Virus record (IMG/VR): IMGVR_UViG_3300020192_000057
Span: 1 to 31,100 of that record
Direction: 5' to 3' (one strand)
DNA length: 31,100 bases
Source: a virus
This document shows positions 1-7,490 of the stretch, piece after piece. Within the stretch, counting starts at the first letter, position 1. Every line of letters starts with the position of its first letter. The notes below the pieces were generated by a model. That model was not told where the DNA came from. It did not search any database and worked only from the letters and a program-made list of their open reading frames with translations. The position numbers were made by a program, and so were the translations under genes.

Positions 1-58
1 CTTTTCTGCTAATCCCGTAGCCCCAAAGGGCGCCGTATAAAAATCTAAAGGAACCGCC
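1..58. other. Short leader upstream of the terminase genes
   Basis: This stretch has no start-to-stop coding signal. All three + frames meet a stop within it, so it may hold the last codons of an upstream gene or be non-coding. A purine-rich ribosome-binding site (AAAGGA, about 46-51) sits just ahead of the ATG at 59. A short AT-rich patch at about 36-46 resembles a -10 box, but I see no convincing -35 partner, so no promoter is called. Confidence 0.5.
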
Positions 59-487
59 ATGCTTCAACGAGGGCGAAAGTCGGGCGCCGCGCTCGCGGTC
101 GTTCCCGGGGGGCAGGCTCGTCTGGCTCCCACGGCTGGGTTGACCCAGGGTGAGCGGACGGTCTGGCTGGCGACGGTGAACAGTAAGCCGGCAGACTGGT
201 TCGGGTCGGAGCACGTTCCCCTGCTGGTCAACTACTGCCGGCACGCGGCTCGAGCGGATCTGCTGAACGCCCAGTTAGCCGCTTTCGAGCCGGAGTGGCT
301 GAAGACGGACGAGGGGTTCCGCCGGTTCGAACGGCTGGGGAAGATGTTCCGGGACGAGACGACGGCCATCAACAATCTGGCCCGGGCCATGCGGCTGACG
401 CACCAGTCGCTGTATCGGGCCGACAAGGCGGCGACCCTGAGTGCTGGCGTCAAGAGTGACAGGCCTTGGGAGCTAAGCGCAAGCTGA
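59..487 (+). CDS. terS: Putative terminase small subunit (P27-like)
   Basis: This 142-residue protein probably recognises phage DNA and loads it onto the large terminase for packaging. The assignment rests mainly on position (directly upstream of and overlapping the large subunit), size, and a helical, charged layout: a disordered basic N-terminus (about 1-30), a helical core (about 45-115) and a basic C-terminus ending with a short W-E-L segment, as P27-type small terminases often do. The ATG at 59 follows AAAGGA at good spacing. The last 22 bases overlap the large-subunit gene, consistent with translational coupling. No enzymatic motif is expected. Alternative small-terminase families cannot be excluded from sequence inspection alone. 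Confidence 0.75.
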   Translation: MLQRGRKSGAALAVVPGGQARLAPTAGLTQGERTVWLATVNSKPADWFGSEHVPLLVNYCRHAARADLLNAQLAAFEPEWLKTDEGFRRFERLGKMFRDETTAINNLARAMRLTHQSLYRADKAATLSAGVKSDRPWELSAS

Positions 488-1983
488 CGCGCGGCCAGCG
501 GAACGCCCGCTGGATCGAGGAGTATTGCTTCATCCCGGAGGGGAAGTTCGTCGGCCGGGCGGTCAAGTTGACCAGCAAACAGCGTGCATGGCTGTTGCGG
601 ATTTACGACTCGCCGACCCGGACGTTCCTCCTGACGATGGGTCGCAAGAACGCCAAGACGGCGTTCGCGGCTTTCCTGCTCCTGCTCCACCTGTGCGGCC
701 CGGAGGCGAAGCCGAACAGCCAGCTTCTGAGCGCGGCGCAGTCCAAGGATCAGGCGGCGCTCCTGTTCGACCTCGCGGCCAAGATGATCCGCATGTCTCC
801 TCGACTGGCTGCGGTCGTCAGGATCCGGGACACGGTCAAGGAATTGCTCTGCCCGGAACTCGGCACGCTCTACAAGGCGTTGTCGGCTGACGTCGCGACG
901 TCTTTCGGCAAGTCCCCAGCCTTCGCGGTTCACGACGAGCTCGGCCAGGTCAAGGGTCCGCGCTCGCAGTTGTATGAGTCGATCGAGACCGCGGCGGCCG
1001 CCCAGGAGGAGCCGCTATCCATCGTCATCAGCACGCAGGCGCCGACCGACGCGGACCTGCTATCAGTGCTGATCGACGACGCGCTTTCGGGTGCGGACCC
1101 TCGGATCAAGGTCGAGATGTTCACCGCATCCCTGGATCTGGACCCGTTCTCGGATGAGGCGATCCGGGAGGCGAACCCGCACTTCGACGAGTTCATGAAT
1201 CGGGAGGAGGTCCGGAGGCAGGCCGCGGATGCAAAGCGGATGCCGAGCCGGGAGAACGCCTACCGGAACCTGATCCTGAACCAGCGGGTCGAGTCCAAGG
1301 CGCCATTCGTCAGCCGCGAAGTCTGGATGGGTAACGGCGACAAGCCCGAGGAAATCGGGAAGGCGAAGGTCTGGGGCGGCCTCGACCTATCGAGCGTGTC
1401 CGACCTCACCGCGCTGGTCCTGGTCGCCAAGCTAGAGACCTGGGACGTACACCCGACCTTCTGGCTTCCCGCCGAGGGGCTGGCGGAAAAGTCGCGGGTG
1501 GACAGGGTGCCCTATGACCAGTGGGCCAAGACCGGCGCGCTGCAGACGACGCCCGGCGCGTCTATTGAATACGAGTTCGTCGCCGAGCACCTTCGGGGCG
1601 TGTTCGATCGCTGCGATGTGCAGGCGATCGCCTTCGACCGCTGGAACATGAAGTTCCTCAAGCCGTGGCTCGAGCGGGCCGGGTTCACGGCGAAGGAACT
1701 GGAGAAGTTCATCGAGTTCGGGCAGGGCTTCGTGAGCATGAGCCCGGCCATCCGGCAACTGGAGTCGATGCTGCTGGAAAAGAAGATGCGCCACGGCGGG
1801 CACCCCGTCCTGAACATGTGCGCCCACAACGCCACAGTGCAGAGCGACCCCGCCGAGAACCGCAAGTTCGTCAAGGCCAAAGCCTCCGGGCGCATTGACG
1901 GAATGGTCGCCTTGGCGATGGCTGTCGGCGTCATCCCGACGCAAGCCGAGCGCAAGCCGACTCCCTCGCTTGCCTTCCTCTAG
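466..1983 (+). CDS. terL: Terminase large subunit (ATPase/nuclease)
   Basis: This 505-residue protein is the packaging motor and nuclease that pumps DNA through the portal and cuts concatemers. The N-terminal ATPase shows the unusual Walker A typical of HK97/P27-type terminases (GRKNAKT, residues 59-65) and a Walker B with catalytic acid (AVHDE, about 154-158). The C-terminal RNase H-like nuclease shows its acidic set: the GLDLS motif with D307 and D313, D391 in AFDRW, and D478 in GRIDG. The length is normal. The only start matching the N-terminus is TTG at 466, inside the small-subunit gene; the ribosome-binding site is weak, so expression probably depends on coupling to the upstream gene. 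Confidence 0.95.
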   Translation: MGAKRKLTRGQRNARWIEEYCFIPEGKFVGRAVKLTSKQRAWLLRIYDSPTRTFLLTMGRKNAKTAFAAFLLLLHLCGPEAKPNSQLLSAAQSKDQAALLFDLAAKMIRMSPRLAAVVRIRDTVKELLCPELGTLYKALSADVATSFGKSPAFAVHDELGQVKGPRSQLYESIETAAAAQEEPLSIVISTQAPTDADLLSVLIDDALSGADPRIKVEMFTASLDLDPFSDEAIREANPHFDEFMNREEVRRQAADAKRMPSRENAYRNLILNQRVESKAPFVSREVWMGNGDKPEEIGKAKVWGGLDLSSVSDLTALVLVAKLETWDVHPTFWLPAEGLAEKSRVDRVPYDQWAKTGALQTTPGASIEYEFVAEHLRGVFDRCDVQAIAFDRWNMKFLKPWLERAGFTAKELEKFIEFGQGFVSMSPAIRQLESMLLEKKMRHGGHPVLNMCAHNATVQSDPAENRKFVKAKASGRIDGMVALAMAVGVIPTQAERKPTPSLAFL

Positions 1984-1991
1984 GAATCCCC

Positions 1992-3950
1992 ATGGACCGT
2001 GCATACGCGCTGATGAACTTCAAGGCGGTGAACGAGACCACCACCGAATGGGTGATCGAAGGCATGGCCTCGACCCCGACTGCCGATCGTATGGGCGACG
2101 AAGTCGATCCGATGGGCGCCAAGTTCAAGACCCCGATGCCGCTGCTTTGGCAGCACGACAGCCAGAAGCCGGTCGGCCGGGTGGAGTTTGCCAAGCCCAC
2201 AGCGAATGGCATTCCCTTCCGCGCGCACATCCCGAAGATCGCCGAAGCGGGCGTCCTGAAGGACCGCGTCGACGAGGCCGTGCAGTCGATCAAGTACCGC
2301 CTCGTCGCGGCCGTGTCGATTGGCTTCCGTGCCTTGAAAGATGGCATCGAGCAGCTGAAAGGCGGCGGCCTCAAGTTCACGTCTTGGGAGTGGCTGGAGC
2401 TCTCCCTGGTGACGATCCCGGCAAACGCCGAGGCGTCGATCACGTCCATCAAGTCTCTCGACAGCGCTCTGCTGGCCGCGTCAGGCCGAAAGCGAAGCGA
2501 TGTCCACCCCCCCGGCGCTTCGGGGACCAAGCAGCAGCCCGCCTCTGGCGGGTTTTCTTTTTCCCGAAGCCCGAAAGGCAACCCAATGCAAACCATTTCC
2601 CAACTGCGCGAAGAGCGCAACACGAAGGCCAACCGAGCGCAAGAGCTCGTCGACCTTCGCAAGGGCGAAAGCCGCCCGTTCACCCAGGAAGAGCGCGGCG
2701 AGTTCGACGCGATCAGCCAGGAGATCGAAGACCTCGACGACGAAATCCGCGTCAAGAACTTCCACACCACCAACGCATCGGCCGCCAGCGTCGTCGACGG
2801 CAAGTCGGCCGAGGGCGCCTCGCGCAGCCGCGGCGGCATCTCGTTCGTCCGCAAGTCGGATCCCGAGGACAAGTTCAAGGGCCAAGCCTTCGTTCGGAGC
2901 GTTATCGCGAAGGCGATGGCCATCATGAACCAGACCACGCCGTCGGCGATTGCCGAACATCGCTGGGGCAAGACCAATCCGCAGCTGGTCCAGTGGATCA
3001 AGGCCAACGAGGTCGCGGGCGGCGGAACCGGCTCCGGCGAGTGGGGCGCGGAGTTGGTCGCGATGGACGGCCGCTACAGCGGCGACTTTCTCGAGTTCCT
3101 CTATGGCGCGACTGCTTTCGACAAGTTGCCGTTCCGCGAGGTGCCGGCGAACATCACCATCAAGGGCCAGGACGGTGAGGCGACCGGCTACTGGGTCGGC
3201 GAGTCGAAGGCGATCCCGGTCACGAAGCCTGACTTCTCGACCGTCAACCTCACCCCGCTGAAGGTCGGCGCGCTGTCGGTCGTCTCCAACGACCTCATCC
3301 GCTACTCGAGCCCGGCTGCGGAAGCCCTCGTTGGCAACGCGCTCCGGGAAGCGAGCGCCAAGCGGATCGATCAAACGGTCTTCTCGACGAGCGCGGCTTC
3401 TGCCGGCGTATCGCCGGCTGGCCTGCTGAACGGTCTGACGGCGATCGCGACCACGGGCACGGATGAGGCCGCGGTTCGCGTGATGATCTCGGCACTGTAC
3501 GCGCCGTTCATCTCCGGCAAGAACGCGATGGGCCTGTATTTCGTCATGGGTCCGGCCCAGGCGAAGGCGATCTCGATGCTGGTCAACTCGCTCGGCCAGA
3601 CCTCCTTCCCGAGCATCAACGGGATGGGCGGTTCGCTCCTCGGTGACAACGTGGTCGTCGGCGACAACATCGATGGCAGCCACGTGATCTTGGTGAAGCC
3701 GTCCGAGATCTACAAGATCGGCGACACGGGCTTCGAGGTCTCGGTCTCGCGGGAAGCGACGATCGAGCAGCGCTCTGACCCGACCGGCGCGACCGATACG
3801 CCGGTGGGCATGAACGTCACCGGGATGACCTCGATGTTCCAGGAAGACAGCACGGCGATCAAGGTGACCCGCCACATCAACTTCGCCAAGCGGCGCAGCG
3901 ATGCGGTGGCCTTCACCGAGACGGCGGACTTCCAAGGCGTTTCGAGCTGA
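1992..3950 (+). CDS. Prohead protease fused to HK97-fold major capsid protein
   Basis: A single 652-codon frame encodes two head proteins. Residues 1 to about 165 form an S78-type prohead protease that matures the shell: His55 in the WQHD motif, Ser109 in AVSIGF and an acidic residue in WLELSL (about 136) fit the catalytic set. Residues 199-652 form an HK97-type major capsid protein with a charged helical delta/scaffold region (about 199-300) followed by the shell domain. The linker (166-198) is Pro/Gly/Ser-rich and is encoded by DNA that contains a terminator-like hairpin. An internal ATG at 2586 behind AAGG would give a stand-alone 454-residue capsid protein. Protease-capsid fusions are known in this family; whether both a fusion and free capsid protein are made is open. 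The ATG at 1992 follows AGGA. Confidence 0.93.
   Translation: MDRAYALMNFKAVNETTTEWVIEGMASTPTADRMGDEVDPMGAKFKTPMPLLWQHDSQKPVGRVEFAKPTANGIPFRAHIPKIAEAGVLKDRVDEAVQSIKYRLVAAVSIGFRALKDGIEQLKGGGLKFTSWEWLELSLVTIPANAEASITSIKSLDSALLAASGRKRSDVHPPGASGTKQQPASGGFSFSRSPKGNPMQTISQLREERNTKANRAQELVDLRKGESRPFTQEERGEFDAISQEIEDLDDEIRVKNFHTTNASAASVVDGKSAEGASRSRGGISFVRKSDPEDKFKGQAFVRSVIAKAMAIMNQTTPSAIAEHRWGKTNPQLVQWIKANEVAGGGTGSGEWGAELVAMDGRYSGDFLEFLYGATAFDKLPFREVPANITIKGQDGEATGYWVGESKAIPVTKPDFSTVNLTPLKVGALSVVSNDLIRYSSPAAEALVGNALREASAKRIDQTVFSTSAASAGVSPAGLLNGLTAIATTGTDEAAVRVMISALYAPFISGKNAMGLYFVMGPAQAKAISMLVNSLGQTSFPSINGMGGSLLGDNVVVGDNIDGSHVILVKPSEIYKIGDTGFEVSVSREATIEQRSDPTGATDTPVGMNVTGMTSMFQEDSTAIKVTRHINFAKRRSDAVAFTETADFQGVSS
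2536..2562 (+). terminator. Terminator-like hairpin inside the protease-capsid frame
   Basis: A CCCGCC/GGCGGG stem (2538-2543 with 2547-2552, three-base loop) extends by a G-U and an A-U pair and is followed by TTTTCTTTTT. In form it is a rho-independent terminator, yet it lies inside the fused reading frame, between the protease part and the internal ATG at 2586. It may partly terminate transcription, define an mRNA 5' or 3' end, or be a relic of a former intergenic space. The hairpin is seen; the function is inferred. Confidence 0.6.
2580..2588 (+). promoter_or_regulatory. Possible internal ribosome-binding site and start for capsid protein
   Basis: An AAAGGCA purine stretch (about 2574-2580) lies a few bases before an in-frame ATG at 2586. 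Starting here would yield a capsid protein whose first residues (MQTISQLREER) look like a natural N-terminus of an HK97-type capsid precursor. This would allow the capsid protein to be made in excess over the fused protease. Confidence 0.5.
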
Positions 3951-3959
3951 TAGAGGACT

Positions 3960-3988
3960 GGCCCGCTGGCTTCGGCTGGCGGGCCTTT
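3960..3988 (+). terminator. Hairpin terminator after the capsid gene
   Basis: An 11-bp stem, GGCCCGCTGGC (3960-3970) with GCTGGCGGGCC (3975-3985), has two central G-U pairs and closes on a TTCG tetraloop, followed by TTT. It begins ten bases after the capsid stop codon and ends before the next ribosome-binding site. It probably reduces readthrough or protects the 3' end of the abundant capsid message, since essential head genes follow on the same strand. Confidence 0.8.
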
Positions 3989-4008
3989 CGCATGACAGGA
4001 GTCTTCGA

Positions 4009-4350
4009 ATGAGTGTTTCCATGATCGTGAAGAAAGCATTCCGGCCGGGAGGCAGCAATTCGCCGCTTCTCCATCCCGGGAACTCATTCGAAGCCTCCGG
4101 GCACAGCCAAGCCAAGCTGTATCGCGCGTTGGGCTGGGCGCAAGACGCGCCGGTAGAAGTGAAGTTGTCTGAGCCCAAGCGCGAAACCCCGCCACCAGTT
4201 CCGGCCGTCCCCATGAAGCGGACCTATACGAAGCGAACCGCCACGTATCAGACGCGCGACATGGTCGCCGAGGGTCAGCGAGAGCGCGCCCTTCGTTCCG
4301 GCGCGGAAGAACTCAAGCCGGCCGAAGTCAAGCCGTCAGAAGACGAATGA
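4009..4350 (+). CDS. Small hypothetical head-region protein
   Basis: This 113-residue product is not recognised. The start is set at the ATG at 4009 because AGGAG (3997-4001) lies at proper spacing and the sequence upstream in the same frame runs back into the capsid gene and terminator. The N-terminal half is Gly/Ser/His-containing and moderately hydrophilic. The middle is proline-rich (about 60-70) and is followed by a basic Tyr/Thr/Lys patch and an acidic, lysine-rich tail, suggesting a mostly disordered accessory protein. It sits between capsid and portal, so a minor head role is possible. It overlaps the next gene by ATGA. Confidence 0.7.
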   Translation: MSVSMIVKKAFRPGGSNSPLLHPGNSFEASGHSQAKLYRALGWAQDAPVEVKLSEPKRETPPPVPAVPMKRTYTKRTATYQTRDMVAEGQRERALRSGAEELKPAEVKPSEDE

Positions 4351-4574
4351 CTCCAGTTCAGAAGGCCGCCGCCGTCGCTTCCAGCGCAGCCCGTGCGTTC
4401 CTCGCGTTCGCGCTGTCCGCCGTTCTGTGGTTGGTCCTGCTTCTGATGGGTGGCGTCGGCCTGCTGGTCGGCGGCGTGTTCATTCTTGCCGGCCAAGGCT
4501 GGGCGATGGTCACGGCTGGATTTTTGATAATCGTCGCCGTGTTGTTCGTCGGCAAAGGAATGAGCAATGCCTGA
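4347..4574 (+). CDS. Small two-helix membrane protein
   Basis: This 75-residue protein is mostly hydrophobic, with two predicted membrane segments (about 18-38 and 40-68) and a short charged end. It shares ATGA with the gene before and overlaps the portal start, so it is translationally coupled to the head genes. I do not recognise the family. A membrane protein between capsid and portal is unexpected for virion assembly. It could affect superinfection, membrane potential or lysis timing, but no motif supports a choice. It is not the obvious holin, which lies at 29263. Confidence 0.7.
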   Translation: MTPVQKAAAVASSAARAFLAFALSAVLWLVLLLMGGVGLLVGGVFILAGQGWAMVTAGFLIIVAVLFVGKGMSNA

Positions 4575-5979
4575 AGTGACGATCTTCTCGGCGATCTCGA
4601 GGAGCGTCCTGCCGCATGTCAAGGCGGCTCCGCTGGGACTACAGGCGGTCGCCGACAGAGGTTGGTCGACACAGTGGTTCGGACGATCGCCGTACGATTT
4701 CCAGCGCGATATCGAGATCCGCCACGACGCCGTGATGGCGAACTGGGCGGTCTTCGCGTGCATCACGCTCATCGCGAGCGACATCGGCAAGCTGCGCCTG
4801 CGCCTCGTCGAATACACGCAGGGCATCTGGCGCGATGCAGAAAGCCCGGCGTTCACTCCGGTGCTTCGCAAGCCGAACAAATTCCAGACGCGGCAGAAGT
4901 TCATCGAATCGTGGATGGTCTCAAAACTGAGCAACGGCAACGCCTACATCCTCAAGGAACGCGACAACCGCGGCGTGGTCACGGCGATGTACGTGCTCGA
5001 TCCTTGTCGGGTGAATGTGCTCGTCGCCCCGAATGGCTCGGTCTACTACCGACTGAGCGACGATGCCCTGGCCAAGGTGGCGGACGACGAGCAAGTCGCC
5101 GTGCCTGCGAGCGAGATCATTCACGACACGATGGTCTGCCTGTTCCACCCTCTGTGCGGGGTGTCCCCGATCTACGCTTGCGGCCTGGCGGCGACTCAGG
5201 GCCTCGAGATTCAGACGAACTCGGCCAAGTTTTTTCGCAACATGAGCCGCCCGAGCGGCGTGCTGAGCTCTGACCAAGAGATCACCGACGACTATGCTGC
5301 GGCGCTGAAGAAGCGCTGGGACGAGAACTACTCGAACAACAACCAGGGCAAGGTCGCCGTCCTCGGCGGCGGGCTGAAGTACCAGGGCCTGACGGTCAAC
5401 GCCGTCGACTCAGACATGGTCAGCCAACTGAAGATGTCGGCCGAGATGGTGTGCTCGACCTTCCACGTCCCGGCCTTCAAGGTCGGGATCGGCGCTCTGC
5501 CTGCCGGCCAGAAGGTCGGCGACATGAATCAGATCTACTACACCGACTGCCTGCAATCGCTCATGGAAGCGGCGGAGGCGTTGCTCGACGAGGGCCTCGG
5601 CCTCGACGAGAAGAAGGAAGGCCGCCAGCTGGGGACCGCCTTCAACCTCGACGACCTGCTGAAGATGGACGGTGCGACGCAAACGACCGTCCTTCGCGAT
5701 CAGGTCGGAGCAGGCATCCGCCACATTGACGAGGCTCGAGCGGTGTTCGATCTGCCGCCGACTCCTGGCGGCAATACCTCGTATCTTCAGCAGCAGAACT
5801 TCTCGCTCGAGGCGTTGGCGAAGCGCGACAGCGGCGACGACCCGTTCGGCGCGAAGCCTGCACCCGCCGCGCCAGTGCCAGCTGTTCCGCAATTGCCGGC
5901 GCCTGATCCCGAGAAGGCTATCGCGGCATTCACCAAGGCCATGATCGCGCGCCTCGATCAGGAGACCGCGTGTGGCTAG
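4567..5979 (+). CDS. Portal protein (HK97 family)
   Basis: This 470-residue protein is expected to form the dodecameric ring at one capsid vertex through which DNA is packaged and to which the connector binds. The HK97-type signature is clear: an N-terminal region with the segment running VFACITLIASDIGKL (about 59-73), a mid region with SNGNAYI and the SPI/ARG-like segment at about 200, the KFF-N-M-RPSGVL segment (about 220-233), and the conserved stretch around GALPAGQ and the following NQIYYTDCLQ (about 307-330). The C-terminus is proline/alanine-rich. The length is normal. The gene follows the capsid gene instead of preceding the protease, which is an uncommon order. The ATG at 4567 overlaps the upstream gene. 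Confidence 0.93.
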   Translation: MPEVTIFSAISRSVLPHVKAAPLGLQAVADRGWSTQWFGRSPYDFQRDIEIRHDAVMANWAVFACITLIASDIGKLRLRLVEYTQGIWRDAESPAFTPVLRKPNKFQTRQKFIESWMVSKLSNGNAYILKERDNRGVVTAMYVLDPCRVNVLVAPNGSVYYRLSDDALAKVADDEQVAVPASEIIHDTMVCLFHPLCGVSPIYACGLAATQGLEIQTNSAKFFRNMSRPSGVLSSDQEITDDYAAALKKRWDENYSNNNQGKVAVLGGGLKYQGLTVNAVDSDMVSQLKMSAEMVCSTFHVPAFKVGIGALPAGQKVGDMNQIYYTDCLQSLMEAAEALLDEGLGLDEKKEGRQLGTAFNLDDLLKMDGATQTTVLRDQVGAGIRHIDEARAVFDLPPTPGGNTSYLQQQNFSLEALAKRDSGDDPFGAKPAPAAPVPAVPQLPAPDPEKAIAAFTKAMIARLDQETACG

Positions 5980-6193
5980 GGACGGGCGGGACGGGCTCGA
6001 TGGCGACCCCGGACGCCCGGGTCCGCCCGGTCCGCCCGGTCCGCCTGGGATCGGCATGCAAGGCCCGGCCGGCCCGCCGGGGGATCGAGGCGCTGACGGC
6101 AACGACGCCCCGCTCCCGCGCGCCTGGCGTTTCGAGGTCGAGCGCGATGACGACAAGCTCCTGATCGCGCTGATCGTGACTCCGATTTTCTGA
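5972..6193 (+). CDS. Short collagen-like protein
   Basis: This 73-residue protein contains a run of Gly-X-Y triplets (about residues 5-44), including GPPGPPGPPG, followed by a small C-terminal part with alternating charged and hydrophobic residues. Collagen-like triplets usually mean a trimeric rod, and in phages such rods occur in tail and head fibres. It starts at GTG 5972, eight bases inside the portal gene, with AGGAG (5960-5964) at good spacing, so it is likely translated. A second, longer collagen-like gene lies at 9690. Virion location is inferred from context. Confidence 0.75.
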   Translation: MARDGRDGLDGDPGRPGPPGPPGPPGIGMQGPAGPPGDRGADGNDAPLPRAWRFEVERDDDKLLIALIVTPIF

Positions 6194-6206
6194 AGGAACA
6201 CCCGCT

Positions 6207-6611
6207 GTGAGCAAGTCAAACACCACCGAAAACGACTTCATGGTCTACACGTTCAACGCTACGGCGTTCCCGTGGGACGCGACGGCCAGCCTGCGGGTCC
6301 ATCTGCACACCGCCGACCCCGGCGAGGCCGGGACTAGCGCGACCAGCGCGGCGACGTACACCGACTATTTGCCCGTGACCGTGACCCGCAACGCCGGCGG
6401 CTGGACCGTCTCGGGCAACCAGGCGAGCAACGCCGCCTTGGTTCAGTTCCCGCAATGCACCGGCGGCTCGAACACCATCACCCACGTCAGCATCACACCC
6501 CTGGCAACGACGCAGATCCTGTACTCGGGGGCGCTGTCGTCCTCGTTGGCGGTGTCGTCGGGCATCCAGCCGCAGTTCGCCATCGGCGCGCTGACGATCA
6601 GCGAGGATTGA
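6207..6611 (+). CDS. Gp80-like putative virion decoration or fibre protein
   Basis: This 134-residue, Thr/Ser/Ala-rich protein has the pattern of the Gp80-like family of phage structural proteins. An N-terminal segment resembling 'LHTADPGEAG' is followed by a Tyr-Thr-Asp-Tyr strand, a beta-rich core, and a C-terminal end of the 'GIQPQFAIGALTI' kind. The 27505 gene contains two similar domains. It starts at GTG 6207 behind AAGGA (6194-6198); an in-frame ATG at 6240 is less likely because it lacks a ribosome-binding site. Its place between portal and connector suggests capsid decoration rather than tail fibre, but this is inference. Confidence 0.65.
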   Translation: MSKSNTTENDFMVYTFNATAFPWDATASLRVHLHTADPGEAGTSATSAATYTDYLPVTVTRNAGGWTVSGNQASNAALVQFPQCTGGSNTITHVSITPLATTQILYSGALSSSLAVSSGIQPQFAIGALTISED

Positions 6612-7478
6612 TTGACGGGTTTCGCTAACCTAGCGGCGCTGGTGGATGCGGAGTTGGAGGGCAGGAGCATCACCGTCTTTCGCAAGGTCCCGGCCGTTGT
6701 GACTGTCGCGGGCGTCTGGTATGACTACAGCATGGCCCCGGGCAAGCCGGCGCCGCAATACTACGCAGCAGCACCGCTGACGGCCCAGCCCCTGAGCCGG
6801 TCGGCCGATGGCGGCTTGGATCACGGCGGCAACGTCGGCGGCGGCGTGAAGTACCTGCGCCGGCTGATGGCGATGTGCGTCACGGCGGGCGGCGTTCCGC
6901 AGAACTTCCGGCTGCTCGACTACCTCCTGTTCTATCCGTTCGTGGATATGGGCACGGCGGACAAACAGGACATGACCAATGTCCAGACGCTGACCCGCTA
7001 CATCGGTGGCGCGGGCGTGCAGATGATGGCTGTTCTCGTGGCCCCGCACGGGCTGGCGGGCGATACGTTCGTCGTGACCTACACCAATTCAGAGGGCGAC
7101 GCGGGTCGAGTGACCCCGCTGCACACAATGACCACGGGGACGGCGGTCAACGGGACGATCCTGACCACTTCCGCGAACCTCGCCGGCTCGGCGGGACCGT
7201 TCATGACGCTGCAGGCCGGCGACACGGGAGTGAGTTCGATCCAGAGCGTGCAATGCACGGCCGGAACGGATGTGGGCCTGTTCACTCTGGCCCTCGTCAA
7301 GCCGCTGGCCAACTTCACGTTGCGCGGCAGGGATGCCCCGGTCGAAGTTGACTACCTCATCGACTTTTCGCAGGTCCCGGCCATTGTGGACGACGCCTAC
7401 CTGAATTTCATCTCATGCCCCAGCGGCTCGCTCTCGGCGGCCGCGCTGGTCGGGACTCTCGAAGTCGCCTGGGACTAA
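6612..7478 (+). CDS. Putative structural protein, paralogue A
   Basis: This 288-residue, Gly/Ala/Thr-rich protein has no hydrolase or membrane motif. It aligns with the next gene product along nearly its whole length: shared G-x-WY-x-Y and GG-V segments in the N-terminal half, VP-x(4)-LLD-x-L-x(2)-YP near residue 95-110, then GVQ, a (V/I)TYT(N/D) strand and a G-x(2)-TP segment, and a C-terminal domain with (A/S)G-x-FGPF-like and AGD-G motifs. It therefore looks like one of two tandem surface or decoration proteins. The start is TTG at 6612, immediately after the previous stop, with GAGG (6604-6607) ahead. Homologues would be needed to give a name. Confidence 0.7.
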   Translation: MTGFANLAALVDAELEGRSITVFRKVPAVVTVAGVWYDYSMAPGKPAPQYYAAAPLTAQPLSRSADGGLDHGGNVGGGVKYLRRLMAMCVTAGGVPQNFRLLDYLLFYPFVDMGTADKQDMTNVQTLTRYIGGAGVQMMAVLVAPHGLAGDTFVVTYTNSEGDAGRVTPLHTMTTGTAVNGTILTTSANLAGSAGPFMTLQAGDTGVSSIQSVQCTAGTDVGLFTLALVKPLANFTLRGRDAPVEVDYLIDFSQVPAIVDDAYLNFISCPSGSLSAAALVGTLEVAWD

Positions 7479-7490
7479 GGAAAGCTACAA

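Noticed and set aside
20-50. Promoter before the small terminase gene
   Set aside because: There is an AT-rich TATAAA-like patch but no -35 element at proper distance, and late phage promoters need not follow the host consensus.
3901-4008. Longer version of the small gene at 4009
   Set aside because: The extra 36 codons overlap the capsid gene and the terminator hairpin, while AGGAG supports the ATG at 4009.
2481-4214. Long open frame (577 codons) on the minus strand
   Set aside because: It lies opposite the capsid gene, is arginine-rich without domains, and results from GC-rich codon bias in the real gene.
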